Shown here: one piece after another, positions 24,886 through 34,351 of the stretch
Layout: the number at the start of each line of letters is the position of its first letter
Position numbering within the stretch: the stretch's first letter is position 1
Source of the DNA: Paenibacillus dendrobii
GTDB taxonomy: Bacteria; Bacillota; Bacilli; Paenibacillales; Paenibacillaceae
Assembly (NCBI RefSeq): GCF_009807035.1
Contig: NZ_WUBI01000004.1
Coordinates: 496,001 to 560,000, forward strand
Direction of reading: 5' to 3'
DNA length: 64,000 nt
The notes under the pieces: model-generated
The model's database searches: none
What the model saw: only the letters and a program-made list of their open reading frames with translations
What the model was told of the DNA's origin: nothing
Program-made: the position numbers and the translations under genes

Positions 24886-26901
24886 GTGCATCAAAAATGG
24901 CAGCACTTCGGCACGGTATCGCGCAAATGGCTGTGGATCCTGGTCGTTCTTGGCATACTTGCCGCACTGCCGGTTGCATATGACCGGTATCAAACGGAAT
25001 CATCATCAAACAACGTGGAGCTGGTATTCAATTACCGAGGCTTGACCGAGGTAGCTTCCTACCATTCGCATCCGGAGCAGTTCATACAGGAACAGCTCGA
25101 TAAGTTGAAGGCTGCCGGCATTACCAGCATGGCGATGTTTGAAAGCACTTTGGATGACTTTAAGAAAAGCCGTCGGCTGATGGTGTACAATGCCCAGGAT
25201 ATTGCGCAAATGACGCAGAGCGTTGTGCCGACTGACGAGAACTTCACTTACATTCTGTTTACCAATGAAGAGAATGCGGGCCGGTTAACACCTCTCATTG
25301 AAGATACGTTCACGAGTATCGGCATTAACGTGAAACCTTGGGAGTTTCATAACCAGAAGGGTCTGATTGTGGAAACATCGCCGGAGGATGCCGCGCTAAA
25401 ACCGATGCAGCCAGATCCGATTTCATTTGAAATGCTGCGCAGCAAAGGATTTAATATCGTTCCACGGATGTCGGACAGCCTTCCTTATGATCAAGATGCC
25501 ATGGAGAAGCTGCTGGCTTATTATGAGGCAAACGGCGTGAAGCGTATCTTGTTTGAAGGAGATTCGGTCAAGGGCTTCAACGACAACGTAGACAAGCACA
25601 GCCTGCAAAGCTTCTCGAACCTGCTCAATCAGCACGGTATCGGCATTGCGGCGATCGAGAATACGAAGAAGCCTCAAGCGGGTATCGCGAAGCTGGCGTA
25701 TTCCATCGATTATAATGTGGTTCGTTTGTATTCCTTGAGTGACAAGGATGCCAATCTCGATGAAAAGACAATTGCTGACCGATTTGCTTTGGCTACCAAA
25801 GATCGGAATATTCGTATGATTTATATCAACACAGCACCTAGTAAGAATGCATCCAAAGCCATGGTAACGGATTCCATTGATAATTTAATCAAAGGATTGG
25901 ACGAGCCTGGTCACGCGATTAAGCAGATGGAGAATAACGGATTTAAGATGGGACGCGCGGAAGCTTTCCATATCACCGATTCATCGGCACAACGTTATTT
26001 TAAACTGGTAGTTGTTCTTGGCGGAGTTGCTTTTATTTCGCTGTTGGTCTCCTACTTCCTGCCTTCTCTTACGCTGCTGGCTTTCGTTCTTGGAATGATC
26101 GGCAGTGCGGGATTATATGTTTTGAAACCTACACTGTTCGAGCAGGCACTGGCCTTGCTTGTGGCTATCAGCGGCCCGACTGTAGCGATGATTCTGGCGA
26201 TCCGGAAGGTGAACTCGCTCAATGCGACGAACGCTGAGATGGCGACTGGACGACGTCTGACTGCGTCGATCGTGCTCTTCATCAAGACGTCCATTATTTC
26301 TATGGCTGCCATTCCGTTCGTGATTGCTCTGCTGAATAATATTACGTATAGCCTGGTATTGAGTCAGTTCCGCGGCGTGAGTCTGCTGCATGCGGCACCT
26401 ATTTTGCTGATTGCCGTATTTGTCGTCTTGTATCGCGGCGGCCGTCCGGTTCAACAAATCGGCAAACTGTTCAAAACACCGATTACGCTGGTGTGGGTTG
26501 TGGCAGCCGTGTTGATCGGTGCTATCGGATTCTATTACTTAAGCCGCACGGGCAACGGAGGCAAGGTCAGCTCTATTGAGATGGCTATCCGTCCGTTCCT
26601 GGAAAATACATTCCACGTGCGTCCGCGGAATAAGGAAATTATCGCGCATCCGTTGTTCCTGCTCGGTCTGTTCCTGTCAGTGAGATATCGGAACGCGATT
26701 TTCATCATGATATTCGCTGTCATCGGACAGCTGTCCATGGTAGATACCTTTGCCCATATCCACTCACCGATGAAAATTTCATTCGCCCGTGACCTGCTTG
26801 GTCTCGGAATTGGATTTATCCTCGGACTGATCGCCATCTTGGTATGGCAAATCGCAGAAGGGTGTTGGAAAAAATGGTCACCTCGCCTCAAAAGACAATA
26901 G
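24886..26901 (+). CDS. DUF5693-type polytopic membrane protein
   Basis: This 671-residue protein has an N-terminal membrane helix (about residues 15-32), a large domain outside the membrane (about 35-375) and a C-terminal block of roughly eight hydrophobic helices (about 380-660). It resembles the DUF5693 family found next to csaB in Firmicutes; no catalytic motif is recognised. The GTG start at 24886 is set by GAGGAGGT. It overlaps csaB by 28 bases, implying coupled expression. Synteny suggests a role in exporting, assembling or modifying the secondary cell-wall polymer that CsaB pyruvylates, for example as a membrane partner supplying or moving the lipid-linked substrate. That is inference. 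Confidence 0.7.
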   Translation: MHQKWQHFGTVSRKWLWILVVLGILAALPVAYDRYQTESSSNNVELVFNYRGLTEVASYHSHPEQFIQEQLDKLKAAGITSMAMFESTLDDFKKSRRLMVYNAQDIAQMTQSVVPTDENFTYILFTNEENAGRLTPLIEDTFTSIGINVKPWEFHNQKGLIVETSPEDAALKPMQPDPISFEMLRSKGFNIVPRMSDSLPYDQDAMEKLLAYYEANGVKRILFEGDSVKGFNDNVDKHSLQSFSNLLNQHGIGIAAIENTKKPQAGIAKLAYSIDYNVVRLYSLSDKDANLDEKTIADRFALATKDRNIRMIYINTAPSKNASKAMVTDSIDNLIKGLDEPGHAIKQMENNGFKMGRAEAFHITDSSAQRYFKLVVVLGGVAFISLLVSYFLPSLTLLAFVLGMIGSAGLYVLKPTLFEQALALLVAISGPTVAMILAIRKVNSLNATNAEMATGRRLTASIVLFIKTSIISMAAIPFVIALLNNITYSLVLSQFRGVSLLHAAPILLIAVFVVLYRGGRPVQQIGKLFKTPITLVWVVAAVLIGAIGFYYLSRTGNGGKVSSIEMAIRPFLENTFHVRPRNKEIIAHPLFLLGLFLSVRYRNAIFIMIFAVIGQLSMVDTFAHIHSPMKISFARDLLGLGIGFILGLIAILVWQIAEGCWKKWSPRLKRQ

Positions 26902-28001
26902 TCATCTCGGGATATTACGGCTTCAAGAACAGCGGCGATGAGGCCGTGTTGCAATCGATATTGACGGCTCTGGAGGAGAAGGGCAAGCAGGAGGGCATTC
27001 AGATCAATCCTGTCGTGCTTTCCATCGATCCGGAATGGACCTCCTCTACCTATGGCGTGCAGGCGGTCCACCGCATGAAACTGGGCGAAGTGAGACAAGC
27101 TCTTAAGAATAGCAGTGGACTTATCAGCGGCGGCGGCAGCCTTTTGCAGGATGCGACCAGTCCAAAGACCATTCCTTATTACTTAGGTGTGATCAAGTTG
27201 GCTCAGTGGTTGAAAAAGCCCGTGTTCATTTACTCCCAGGGTGTGGGTCCGGTGAACCGGAAACTGTTTAATCCGATGATTAAAAATGTTTTTAAAAAAT
27301 GTGAATACATTTCGGTGCGCGACGTGCAATCTTCGGAGCTGCTTCAAAGCATGGGGCTGCAAAACAGCCGCATTCACGTGGTACCGGATCCGGTCTTGGG
27401 TTTGACGCCTGAATCCGAGAACCTGTCTTCTATAGAACCTGAGAAGGGTCAGCGGCTGCCTGTTATCGGGATTTCCGTTCGCTACTGGGATCCAGGGCGT
27501 AGAGAGCTCAAAGGAATTGCCGAGGGACTTCGCCAAGTTTGCGAGAAGCAGCCGGTGCATCTGCGGTTCCTTCCCTTCTACTTTCCGAATGACGAAAAGG
27601 CATCGCAGGAAATCATCCAGCAGCTTGGTGATATTGCCTCCGGCGGCAGCAAGGTATCGGTTTGCAGGGAGGCTGTTCATCCCCGGCAGATGCTGGCGGA
27701 AGTGGGGCGCTGTGATCTCGTGATCGGCATGAGACTTCACAGTCTGATCTACGCCGCGAATCAGCTCGTACCGCTCATCGGGGTATCCTACGATCCTAAA
27801 ATCGATCATTTCTTAAAAAGGCTCGAAATTGCTCCGGTAGGAACAAGCAGCTCGCTTGATCCCGGTAAGCTGGCGTCTGAGATCTCTCATCTATTAACAG
27901 GTGCCGAAACCTGGAAGGAAGCAAATAAGCCGAGCATCAACAGATTGAAACAGGAAGCGGAGGCTCCAGCGCAGCATATCATTGATTTTTTGAAGAGATA
28001 A
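26874..28001 (+). CDS. csaB: Polysaccharide pyruvyl transferase CsaB
   Basis: CsaB (375 residues) adds a ketal-linked pyruvate to ManNAc of the secondary cell-wall polymer, creating the ligand bound by SLH domains. Family marks are VISGYYGFKNSGDEAVL at the N-terminus, SGGGSLLQDATSPKTIPYYL, YSQGVGPVNR, and GMRLHSLIYAANQLVPLIGVSYDPKI near the C-terminus. The ATG at 26874 is chosen within the overlap with the preceding membrane-protein gene. Three large SLH-domain proteins lie 2-17 kb downstream, so enzyme and clients are clustered. Confidence 0.92.
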   Translation: MVTSPQKTIVISGYYGFKNSGDEAVLQSILTALEEKGKQEGIQINPVVLSIDPEWTSSTYGVQAVHRMKLGEVRQALKNSSGLISGGGSLLQDATSPKTIPYYLGVIKLAQWLKKPVFIYSQGVGPVNRKLFNPMIKNVFKKCEYISVRDVQSSELLQSMGLQNSRIHVVPDPVLGLTPESENLSSIEPEKGQRLPVIGISVRYWDPGRRELKGIAEGLRQVCEKQPVHLRFLPFYFPNDEKASQEIIQQLGDIASGGSKVSVCREAVHPRQMLAEVGRCDLVIGMRLHSLIYAANQLVPLIGVSYDPKIDHFLKRLEIAPVGTSSSLDPGKLASEISHLLTGAETWKEANKPSINRLKQEAEAPAQHIIDFLKR

Positions 28002-28128
28002 GAAAGTATAACTTCAATGCCTATGCTTCCATATATCGCAAGAAAAACTACCGCTAAGTGTGGTCTGTCTTCAATGAATTACGTCGATAGATGTTTTTCT
28101 CATCAGCAAAGGACAAGGTGATACAACC

Positions 28129-28893
28129 GTGAATTCATTAGAACAAGTGCCTACGGTTTCCATTTACGGTCTGCAGGTCAGCAGATTGGGCATGGAAGAC
28201 ACTGTTAAGTATTTAGCCCAGATCGTGCAATCTGAAGAACGACAACCTTTTCAGATCATTACGGCCAATCCGATCATGCTTATGAAGGCTCTGGAAGAGC
28301 CGGATTACATGCAGGTCATGAAGAATGCGGAAATGCTTGTACCAGACGGTACCGGAGTGGTGTGGGCCGCTTCCAGAACGGAAACACCCGTACGGGAGCG
28401 AGTAGCAGGCTTCGATCTTTTACATGAATTAATGAGGGTTGGAGAAGACTATCATTGGAAGGTATATCTGCTCGGTTCTACGCCGGAAGTGATTCAGGCG
28501 GCTGCTGAAAGGTTACATTTGAAGTATCCGGGAGTTGAAATCTCGGGATTTCGTGATGGTTATTTTAAAGAAGATCAGGATGCGGAAGTGATTGCTGATA
28601 TCCGAAAAGCGGCCCCTGATCTCCTGTTCGTTGCACGGGCAGCAGACACGCAGGAGCCCTGGATTGCGCGCTATAAGAAGCAACTGGGCGTACCCCTGAT
28701 GATGGGCGTTGGCGGAAGCTTCGATGTGATCTCGGGCAAGTCCAAACGTGCGCCCAAACTATTCCAAAAACTTCGTGCGGAATGGCTTTATCGCCTTCTG
28801 CGAGAGCCGACAAGGGCATCGAGAATGCTTGCGCTGCCGAAATTCGCACTAAAAGTGATGCGGGATAAAGAAAACATGACAAAACCGAGATAA
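28129..28893 (+). CDS. tagA: N-acetylmannosaminyltransferase TagA (WecG/TagA family)
   Basis: This glycosyltransferase of 254 residues adds ManNAc from UDP-ManNAc to undecaprenyl-PP-GlcNAc, forming the linkage disaccharide of wall polymers. Family motifs include ITANPIMLMKALEEPDYMQVM, VPDGTGVVWAA (with the presumed catalytic Asp/Thr region) and VGGSFDVISGKSKRAPK. One segment deviates: where the family usually reads like GxPxQExW, this protein reads ARAADTQEPWI, losing the Gly and Pro. The start is GTG with AAGGTGAT upstream. It lies between csaB and tagO; UDP-ManNAc would come from the epimerase at 4353. Confidence 0.88.
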   Translation: MNSLEQVPTVSIYGLQVSRLGMEDTVKYLAQIVQSEERQPFQIITANPIMLMKALEEPDYMQVMKNAEMLVPDGTGVVWAASRTETPVRERVAGFDLLHELMRVGEDYHWKVYLLGSTPEVIQAAAERLHLKYPGVEISGFRDGYFKEDQDAEVIADIRKAAPDLLFVARAADTQEPWIARYKKQLGVPLMMGVGGSFDVISGKSKRAPKLFQKLRAEWLYRLLREPTRASRMLALPKFALKVMRDKENMTKPR

Positions 28894-28941
28894 AAGAATG
28901 AAATGAGCCGCAAAAACCCGATATTTTGCTGAAAAACAGGA

Positions 28942-28971
28942 TTGGTTTTATTTTTTTGATGAGAGTATAAT
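28942..28971 (+). promoter_or_regulatory. Probable promoter of tagO
   Basis: TTGGTT (28942-28947), 18 bases and a perfect TATAAT (28966-28971) lie about 35 bases before the tagO start. Confidence 0.45.
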
Positions 28972-29006
28972 TCAATCCGGTAAAGAAAATGGGGGTTGAA
29001 CGAAAC

Positions 29007-30131
29007 ATGTTAATGATAGCCATCATCGGATGCATTGTGTCATTAGCCTTGGCACTGCTATTAACGCCGCTGGTGAAAAAATTTGCGATTAAAATTGGCG
29101 CTGTGGATGTCCCGAACGCCCGAAAAGTGCATACGAAAATCATGCCCCGGCTTGGCGGATTGGCGATATATCTGGCATTTATGCTGTCCATGTTTGCCGT
29201 CCTTCCATTTGTCGCGGACCATTTTTCCATTCGGGATACGAACTTTATTAAGGCCTTTTTGCTTGGCGGGTCACTGATCGTACTGATCGGCGCTCTCGAC
29301 GACCGTTTTGAACTGTCAGCCAAAGTAAAGCTGCTTGGCCAAATTATCGCTGCATGCGTGGTCGTATTCGGATTTGACATCAAAGTTGATTTTGTAAATA
29401 TACCTTTTAACGATACGTATTCATCGCTCGAGAACTGGATTGCGATACCGCTCACCATCTTCTGGATTGTAGGCGTCACAAATGCCATCAATCTGATTGA
29501 CGGACTGGATGGTCTGGCTGCCGGGGTATCCGGAATTGCTATAGGTACGATTCTGGTCATGTCACTGCTGATGGGCAACTGGACGGTAGCGCTCATTTGC
29601 TTGCTGCTCCTTGGAGCCATTATCGGTTTTCTGTTCTTTAACTTTCATCCGGCACAGATTTTCATGGGAGATACGGGCTCGCTGTTCCTGGGCTTCTGCC
29701 TGGCCATGCTTTCGATGCTTGGATTTAAGCAAATCGCGATCGTATCCTTTATTACTCCGCTGATTATTATCGGCGTACCGCTATCGGACACGTTCTTCGC
29801 GATCGTGCGGCGCTGGATTCAGAAGAAACCGATTTTTGCTCCGGACAAAGGGCACCTGCATCACTGTCTGCGGGAAATTGGCTTCAGCCACCGTCAGTCT
29901 GTTCTCATCGTATATGGCATCGCCGCATTCTTCGGCGTACTGGCTGTCATTCAGTCTTCTGCCGCGATGTATGAAGCGAATTGGGTCACCTTCGTTGTCA
30001 TCTGCGTCATGATGTTCTTCCTGCAGATTGGCGCGGAAGTGATCGGCCTAGTTGGCAAGACGAAACGTCCGATTCTGGATTTGGTTGCAAGATTAAGAAT
30101 GAAAGCAAGTGCGGAGCGCGGTTCGAAATAG
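29007..30131 (+). CDS. tagO: UDP-GlcNAc:undecaprenyl-phosphate GlcNAc-1-P transferase (TagO/WecA)
   Basis: This polyprenyl-phosphate transferase of 374 residues has about 11 membrane helices. It starts teichoic acid and secondary wall polymer synthesis by forming undecaprenyl-PP-GlcNAc. Diagnostic motifs are the DD of GALDDRFEL, NAINLIDGLDGLAAG, FMGDTGSLFLGF and the cytoplasmic His-rich DKGHLHHCL. The ATG at 29007 follows GGGGGTTG at a slightly long distance. With TagA and CsaB next door it forms the initiation-to-decoration route of the SLH-anchoring polymer. Confidence 0.93.
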   Translation: MLMIAIIGCIVSLALALLLTPLVKKFAIKIGAVDVPNARKVHTKIMPRLGGLAIYLAFMLSMFAVLPFVADHFSIRDTNFIKAFLLGGSLIVLIGALDDRFELSAKVKLLGQIIAACVVVFGFDIKVDFVNIPFNDTYSSLENWIAIPLTIFWIVGVTNAINLIDGLDGLAAGVSGIAIGTILVMSLLMGNWTVALICLLLLGAIIGFLFFNFHPAQIFMGDTGSLFLGFCLAMLSMLGFKQIAIVSFITPLIIIGVPLSDTFFAIVRRWIQKKPIFAPDKGHLHHCLREIGFSHRQSVLIVYGIAAFFGVLAVIQSSAAMYEANWVTFVVICVMMFFLQIGAEVIGLVGKTKRPILDLVARLRMKASAERGSK

Positions 30132-30168
30132 TGAAAATCAAATGGCTCTTATATCGTTTATATCAAAG

Positions 30169-30206
30169 AAAGCATCCACTGGTACGAAAAGGTGGATGCT
30201 TTTTTA
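30169..30206 (+). terminator. Intrinsic terminator after tagO
   Basis: AAAGCATCCAC (30169-30179) pairs perfectly with GTGGATGCTTT (30192-30202), followed by T residues. Confidence 0.9.
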
Positions 30207-30327
30207 TTTGAAGAAAAAGGAAAAAAAGGTACTTTGAATGAGGGGGTTTTCTTATAAATTCCTTCAAAAAAGGGACTGGATAACCGATAAAGAGAGTAAC
30301 ATGGATGAAAAAGGAGAGATAAGACGC

Positions 30328-33300
30328 ATGCAACGTATGAAAAAATCATTCATATGGATGATTTTAATGGCGCTTGTTGTATCGATCGTGCCCCAAGGCT
30401 TGGCACCTGTGGCGCATGCCGATGGGTTACCAGATGCGCAAACCAGTTATTTTACACCGGATATTAAAGACATTCGCAATACAGTGCAATTGACACAGGA
30501 TGGACCTGATACAACCATTATTAAACGTGAAAGACTTTATCATGTGACCGACTCGCAGTTAACCGTCACGGGTACATTCACCAAGGTTACAGGCTCTACA
30601 CTTGGCGTGAATGTACAGCAGTTGAACTGGGAAGAAAATAAATGGGTTGGCAGCAACACGCATGTGACTCCGGGAGTTATTCAGCTTGACGTGGAGCGCC
30701 CGGATAACCGCTTCAAGGCCAATCTGACCTTATACCAAGGCGTTAACAAAATTACTTTCACAGGCGCTCAAGGCTTGAATGAGCGTTCCGAAACGTTCTA
30801 TGTCCTCTTTGACACCGTTCCATATGTGGAGAAGCTTACGGTTCTAGGCGGCTCGGATAAGCTGAATTTGAACGAAGGAGCTCAGATCGTCGTTCCAGTT
30901 CAACAAATCACTCTTGAGGGTAAGGCCCAAAATGCGACCAAAGTAACTATTGCGGCGAATGGCGGTTCGGCTTTGGCTACGACGCTGCTGCAGGATGGAA
31001 CATTCTTTACGCCTCAGCTTCAGCTCAACCCGGGACTGAATGATTTGAAGCTCGTCGTGCAGAATGCTTCGGATTCACTTACGTTCAACTATCAGTTGTA
31101 TTATTATGACGAGAAGAATCCGATTGTGAGCATGTATTTGGCAGATTCTTCTGATGCAGGTCAAAACGTACTCAATCAGGTTCCCGTTTTTACGGAAAAT
31201 AAAGACAACGGCAAGCTTTATGTACAAGTATTAGTTCCGGATAACAATGGAGCTTCTTTTGCAGGAACCGCCAATGTTCAGCTGAACAATAATGCGGCCC
31301 CTGGATTGGAGTATTTTAAAGATATCAAGTTGAATAGCGGAAAAATCACCACGACAGCAGGTTCGGAAATTTTTATACCTTCTGTTTCCCAAAATACGCC
31401 GGCTTACCGACTTGTAACGTTCAAGATTGATCCACTTGCATTTAGTAAAGAAACTAATGGTGATATCTCGTTGTCGCAGATCCATAATCTTTCCATTACT
31501 TATGGCACCAAGACCATCAGCAAGAAAATCGAGTTTGAATATATGCAAGGCAAAACAGTAATCACCGATTTGAAGTATTTAACTGGATATACGGGTACGG
31601 GAGATGTGCCGGTAGGTGAGCCACTGAACGGCGCAAAGGTGAACTCCAGCGATTTTTACATCCAAGTGACGACAAACAGCGCTCCGAGTGACGTTACAAA
31701 ATTGCTGGCTCAATACCTTCCTTTGGCATCAAAAAACATTTCTATTCAGTATGTAACGACGATTACAGGCACGACGCAGTATATTTATAAAATTAGCAAT
31801 TTTCAAAACGGCAATCAGACTGTCCGGTTCAATTACGAGGGTTCCAGCGCATACAAGGATGCAGTCATTTCCTTTGCGTCCAAAAGCTATATTTACGTGT
31901 CGAACTTAACGGATGGCCAATCCTACAAAATGGACTCAAACGGCACTAAAAAATTCCCGATCAAAGGACAATATGTAGATTTTGATCTTGCAAGCCCGTA
32001 TTTTACGGCAGATCTGTACGTGAATGGAACTAAAATCAATACAGACAATTCTTGGCTTGATGCTTCAGGTAACTTCACTCAGAATCTTGACGTAGATGCG
32101 GCTAAAGGTCCGTTTGTATACGGCGAAAACCGCATCGTACTGATCGGAACCACGAAAGATGATAAGGGACAAACGCGTGAGGTTAAAAAGGAACTGCGCA
32201 TTTATATCCTGGATCAGAACGTATCTACGATTAGTAAGTTCCAACCGGCCATCGGAAAAGACCGCCCTGCATTCCCATCGCGTGATTTTGACGACAAGAA
32301 CGAACAGCTGGCCAAAATTTTTAACTTAACGCCTGATTTCGTTTATAAGGATACACAGTTTAAGACCAGCTTGAAAACATATGACATCGTACTTCGCGGT
32401 AGCGGTGCGAAGCGACTGAACTTGAATTTGGGTACCAAGAACATCCTTTCGGTGGATATTCCAGCAAATACGACAACAAATGAAATAGTAACTTTTGCAG
32501 ATAATATCCGTTATACTTACGAATTTGCAGGCAGTCAAAAAGACTTTGTGATGCGAATTCAAGACTTTGTATCGGATATGCCGGGTACGTATGTATATAC
32601 TTTGGAACTGATCAACGAAACCGGCGCTAAAACAAGTCAAAAGCTTGAGCTGGTTAGAGAAGAAAGTGCGTACCGTATCATTGCTCCGCAACCGACGGTT
32701 GGCGGCAAATACGTAGTTACTAAAAACTTCCTTCACTTTGATATCGAAGCAGAGGGAGCTACATCGGTACTGATCGACAAGGAAGAAGCCGTTAAGCGTA
32801 CAGACCTTGGAGAATACCGCTTTGCTCTTGATTATGTTGGACTGAAACAAGATAAATCCAACAAGATCAAAATTACGATTAAACGAGGCAACGTCACCAA
32901 CACGGATACGGTAGAAGTATTTTATAGTGGTACTGTTGCCGTCGATGCTGAGTACATGGCACCTAAGGTTGCCAATAAATACGCAGTGTTCAACAAAGCC
33001 CTCCAATTGGAATTTCCAAAGGGAACCGTAATGCAAAGTACGGATATCCGCGGACTTAAAAAGTATTATCCTGAAACCAAGCTGCTGTTCGGCATTGCAG
33101 ATCCAGTGAATGGAATTGTGGAACGCCGCAATGATTATGGCAACATTATCGGCTTCCCTGGTACGGGAGAAGACAGCGGTACACCTTCGTGGTCTATTCC
33201 GGATGAGTATATGCTGAGATTTGGATCTACGGCAAAAACGAACAATTTCACGCGCGTATCCAATGTGTATTGGCTTAGCGGAGGTATGGGAGAAACGACA

Positions 33301-34209
33301 ACCCCTTATTCTCCGGCAACCAATGGACTGGCACCATACTCAGTCAATGGACTGTTTGGTGATCCAACGATCGCATCCGAGCGGAAGATCACTCCTTCGC
33401 AGCGGGGAACATTGACTCTGTCTTACAATTCAAACGTTGTTGATGAAGCCGGATATACCATTACGGTGTTCCGTTATACCGCTAAACGCGAATGGGAGAA
33501 TATCGGCGGGGAAGTGGATTCGAAGAGCCACACCGTTTCGGTTCCATTTGATGAATTCGGTTATTATGTGGTTATGAAAATGAGCCGCGGCTATTCGGAC
33601 GTTACCAACCATGCATGGGCACGTAACATCCTGAATGCTTTGTACTCCAAAGGTTTCATGAATAACCTGCGTTTTGAACAATTCGGAGCGGATGATCAAA
33701 CGACTAGAGGCGAATTTGCGACCCTTCTGGTGAAGGGCTTGAACATGCCTCTGAATTACGACGACAACAAAACGTTCGTTGACCTTGTACCGACAGCCAG
33801 CTCGACGACTTGGGATTATGCTCATATCGAAACAGCTGCGAGAGCAGGTATTGTTACAGGTCTCACAGACGGAGTCTTTGCTCCGGATCAGCCGGTTACT
33901 CGTGAACAGGCAGCGGTGATGATCGCGCGGGCTCTTAAGCTTAAGCTTTCACCTACCGATCAGAAGCTGAAGGACGCTTTGGCCAAATCATTCCTGGATA
34001 GCGGAAAGATGGACGTCTACTCCATGTCTTCCATTCAGGCGGTGACCAAAGCCAATATTATGGCAGGAGCCGTTGTGACACAGCCTGGACAGAAGAAGCC
34101 GTCTTACAACTTCAATCCGAAGTCAAACATGACTCGTGCGGAAGCAGGTAAGATCGCCGTAGAACTGCTTAAAAAGGGTACCAAAGTATTCCCTAAAAAC
34201 TTGAGCTAA
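30328..34209 (+). CDS. Large secreted protein with C-terminal SLH domains
   Basis: This exported surface protein of 1293 residues begins with a Sec signal peptide (basic MQRMKKS, hydrophobic stretch, likely cut after AHA near residue 31). The long central part (about 35-1080) is beta-rich, Thr/Asn/Val-rich and shows repeated Ig-like or bacterial-adhesion-like segments without a recognised enzyme motif. Three SLH repeats close the chain (about 1085-1140, 1145-1205, 1215-1290), with TRGEFA, TREQAA and TRAEAG marking them. The start at 30328 follows AAGGAGAG by about 9 bases. It should bind the pyruvylated polymer made by TagO/TagA/CsaB just upstream. Substrate or partner unknown. Confidence 0.85.
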   Translation: MQRMKKSFIWMILMALVVSIVPQGLAPVAHADGLPDAQTSYFTPDIKDIRNTVQLTQDGPDTTIIKRERLYHVTDSQLTVTGTFTKVTGSTLGVNVQQLNWEENKWVGSNTHVTPGVIQLDVERPDNRFKANLTLYQGVNKITFTGAQGLNERSETFYVLFDTVPYVEKLTVLGGSDKLNLNEGAQIVVPVQQITLEGKAQNATKVTIAANGGSALATTLLQDGTFFTPQLQLNPGLNDLKLVVQNASDSLTFNYQLYYYDEKNPIVSMYLADSSDAGQNVLNQVPVFTENKDNGKLYVQVLVPDNNGASFAGTANVQLNNNAAPGLEYFKDIKLNSGKITTTAGSEIFIPSVSQNTPAYRLVTFKIDPLAFSKETNGDISLSQIHNLSITYGTKTISKKIEFEYMQGKTVITDLKYLTGYTGTGDVPVGEPLNGAKVNSSDFYIQVTTNSAPSDVTKLLAQYLPLASKNISIQYVTTITGTTQYIYKISNFQNGNQTVRFNYEGSSAYKDAVISFASKSYIYVSNLTDGQSYKMDSNGTKKFPIKGQYVDFDLASPYFTADLYVNGTKINTDNSWLDASGNFTQNLDVDAAKGPFVYGENRIVLIGTTKDDKGQTREVKKELRIYILDQNVSTISKFQPAIGKDRPAFPSRDFDDKNEQLAKIFNLTPDFVYKDTQFKTSLKTYDIVLRGSGAKRLNLNLGTKNILSVDIPANTTTNEIVTFADNIRYTYEFAGSQKDFVMRIQDFVSDMPGTYVYTLELINETGAKTSQKLELVREESAYRIIAPQPTVGGKYVVTKNFLHFDIEAEGATSVLIDKEEAVKRTDLGEYRFALDYVGLKQDKSNKIKITIKRGNVTNTDTVEVFYSGTVAVDAEYMAPKVANKYAVFNKALQLEFPKGTVMQSTDIRGLKKYYPETKLLFGIADPVNGIVERRNDYGNIIGFPGTGEDSGTPSWSIPDEYMLRFGSTAKTNNFTRVSNVYWLSGGMGETTTPYSPATNGLAPYSVNGLFGDPTIASERKITPSQRGTLTLSYNSNVVDEAGYTITVFRYTAKREWENIGGEVDSKSHTVSVPFDEFGYYVVMKMSRGYSDVTNHAWARNILNALYSKGFMNNLRFEQFGADDQTTRGEFATLLVKGLNMPLNYDDNKTFVDLVPTASSTTWDYAHIETAARAGIVTGLTDGVFAPDQPVTREQAAVMIARALKLKLSPTDQKLKDALAKSFLDSGKMDVYSMSSIQAVTKANIMAGAVVTQPGQKKPSYNFNPKSNMTRAEAGKIAVELLKKGTKVFPKNLS

Positions 34210-34228
34210 GGTAAAGACTTGTTCATGA

Positions 34229-34260
34229 AAAGAGAGGGCCTGAGGGGCCCTCTCTTTCAA
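34229..34260 (+). terminator. Hairpin after the first SLH gene, probable terminator
   Basis: AAAGAGAGGGCC (34229-34240) pairs perfectly with GGCCCTCTCTTT (34246-34257). A clean T run is lacking (CAATTTCC follows), but the stem is very stable and lies 20 bases after the stop. Confidence 0.65.
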
Positions 34261-34277
34261 TTTCCAATTACATGTCT

Positions 34278-34306
34278 TTGTAATTTGTCAGAGTTTAGGA
34301 TACAAT
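34278..34306 (+). promoter_or_regulatory. Promoter of the 34.35-kb small gene
   Basis: TTGTAA (34278-34283), exactly 17 bases, then TACAAT (34301-34306). Both boxes match the sigma-A consensus at most positions. Confidence 0.5.
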
Positions 34307-34351
34307 GTCGTAGAACGATAATTTATATGTATAAAGGGTGAAGGCTATCTT

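Noticed and set aside
30255..30290. Sigma-D-like promoter before the first SLH gene
   Set aside because: ACCGATAA at 30283-30290 is present, but the only TAAA is 24 bases upstream, too far.
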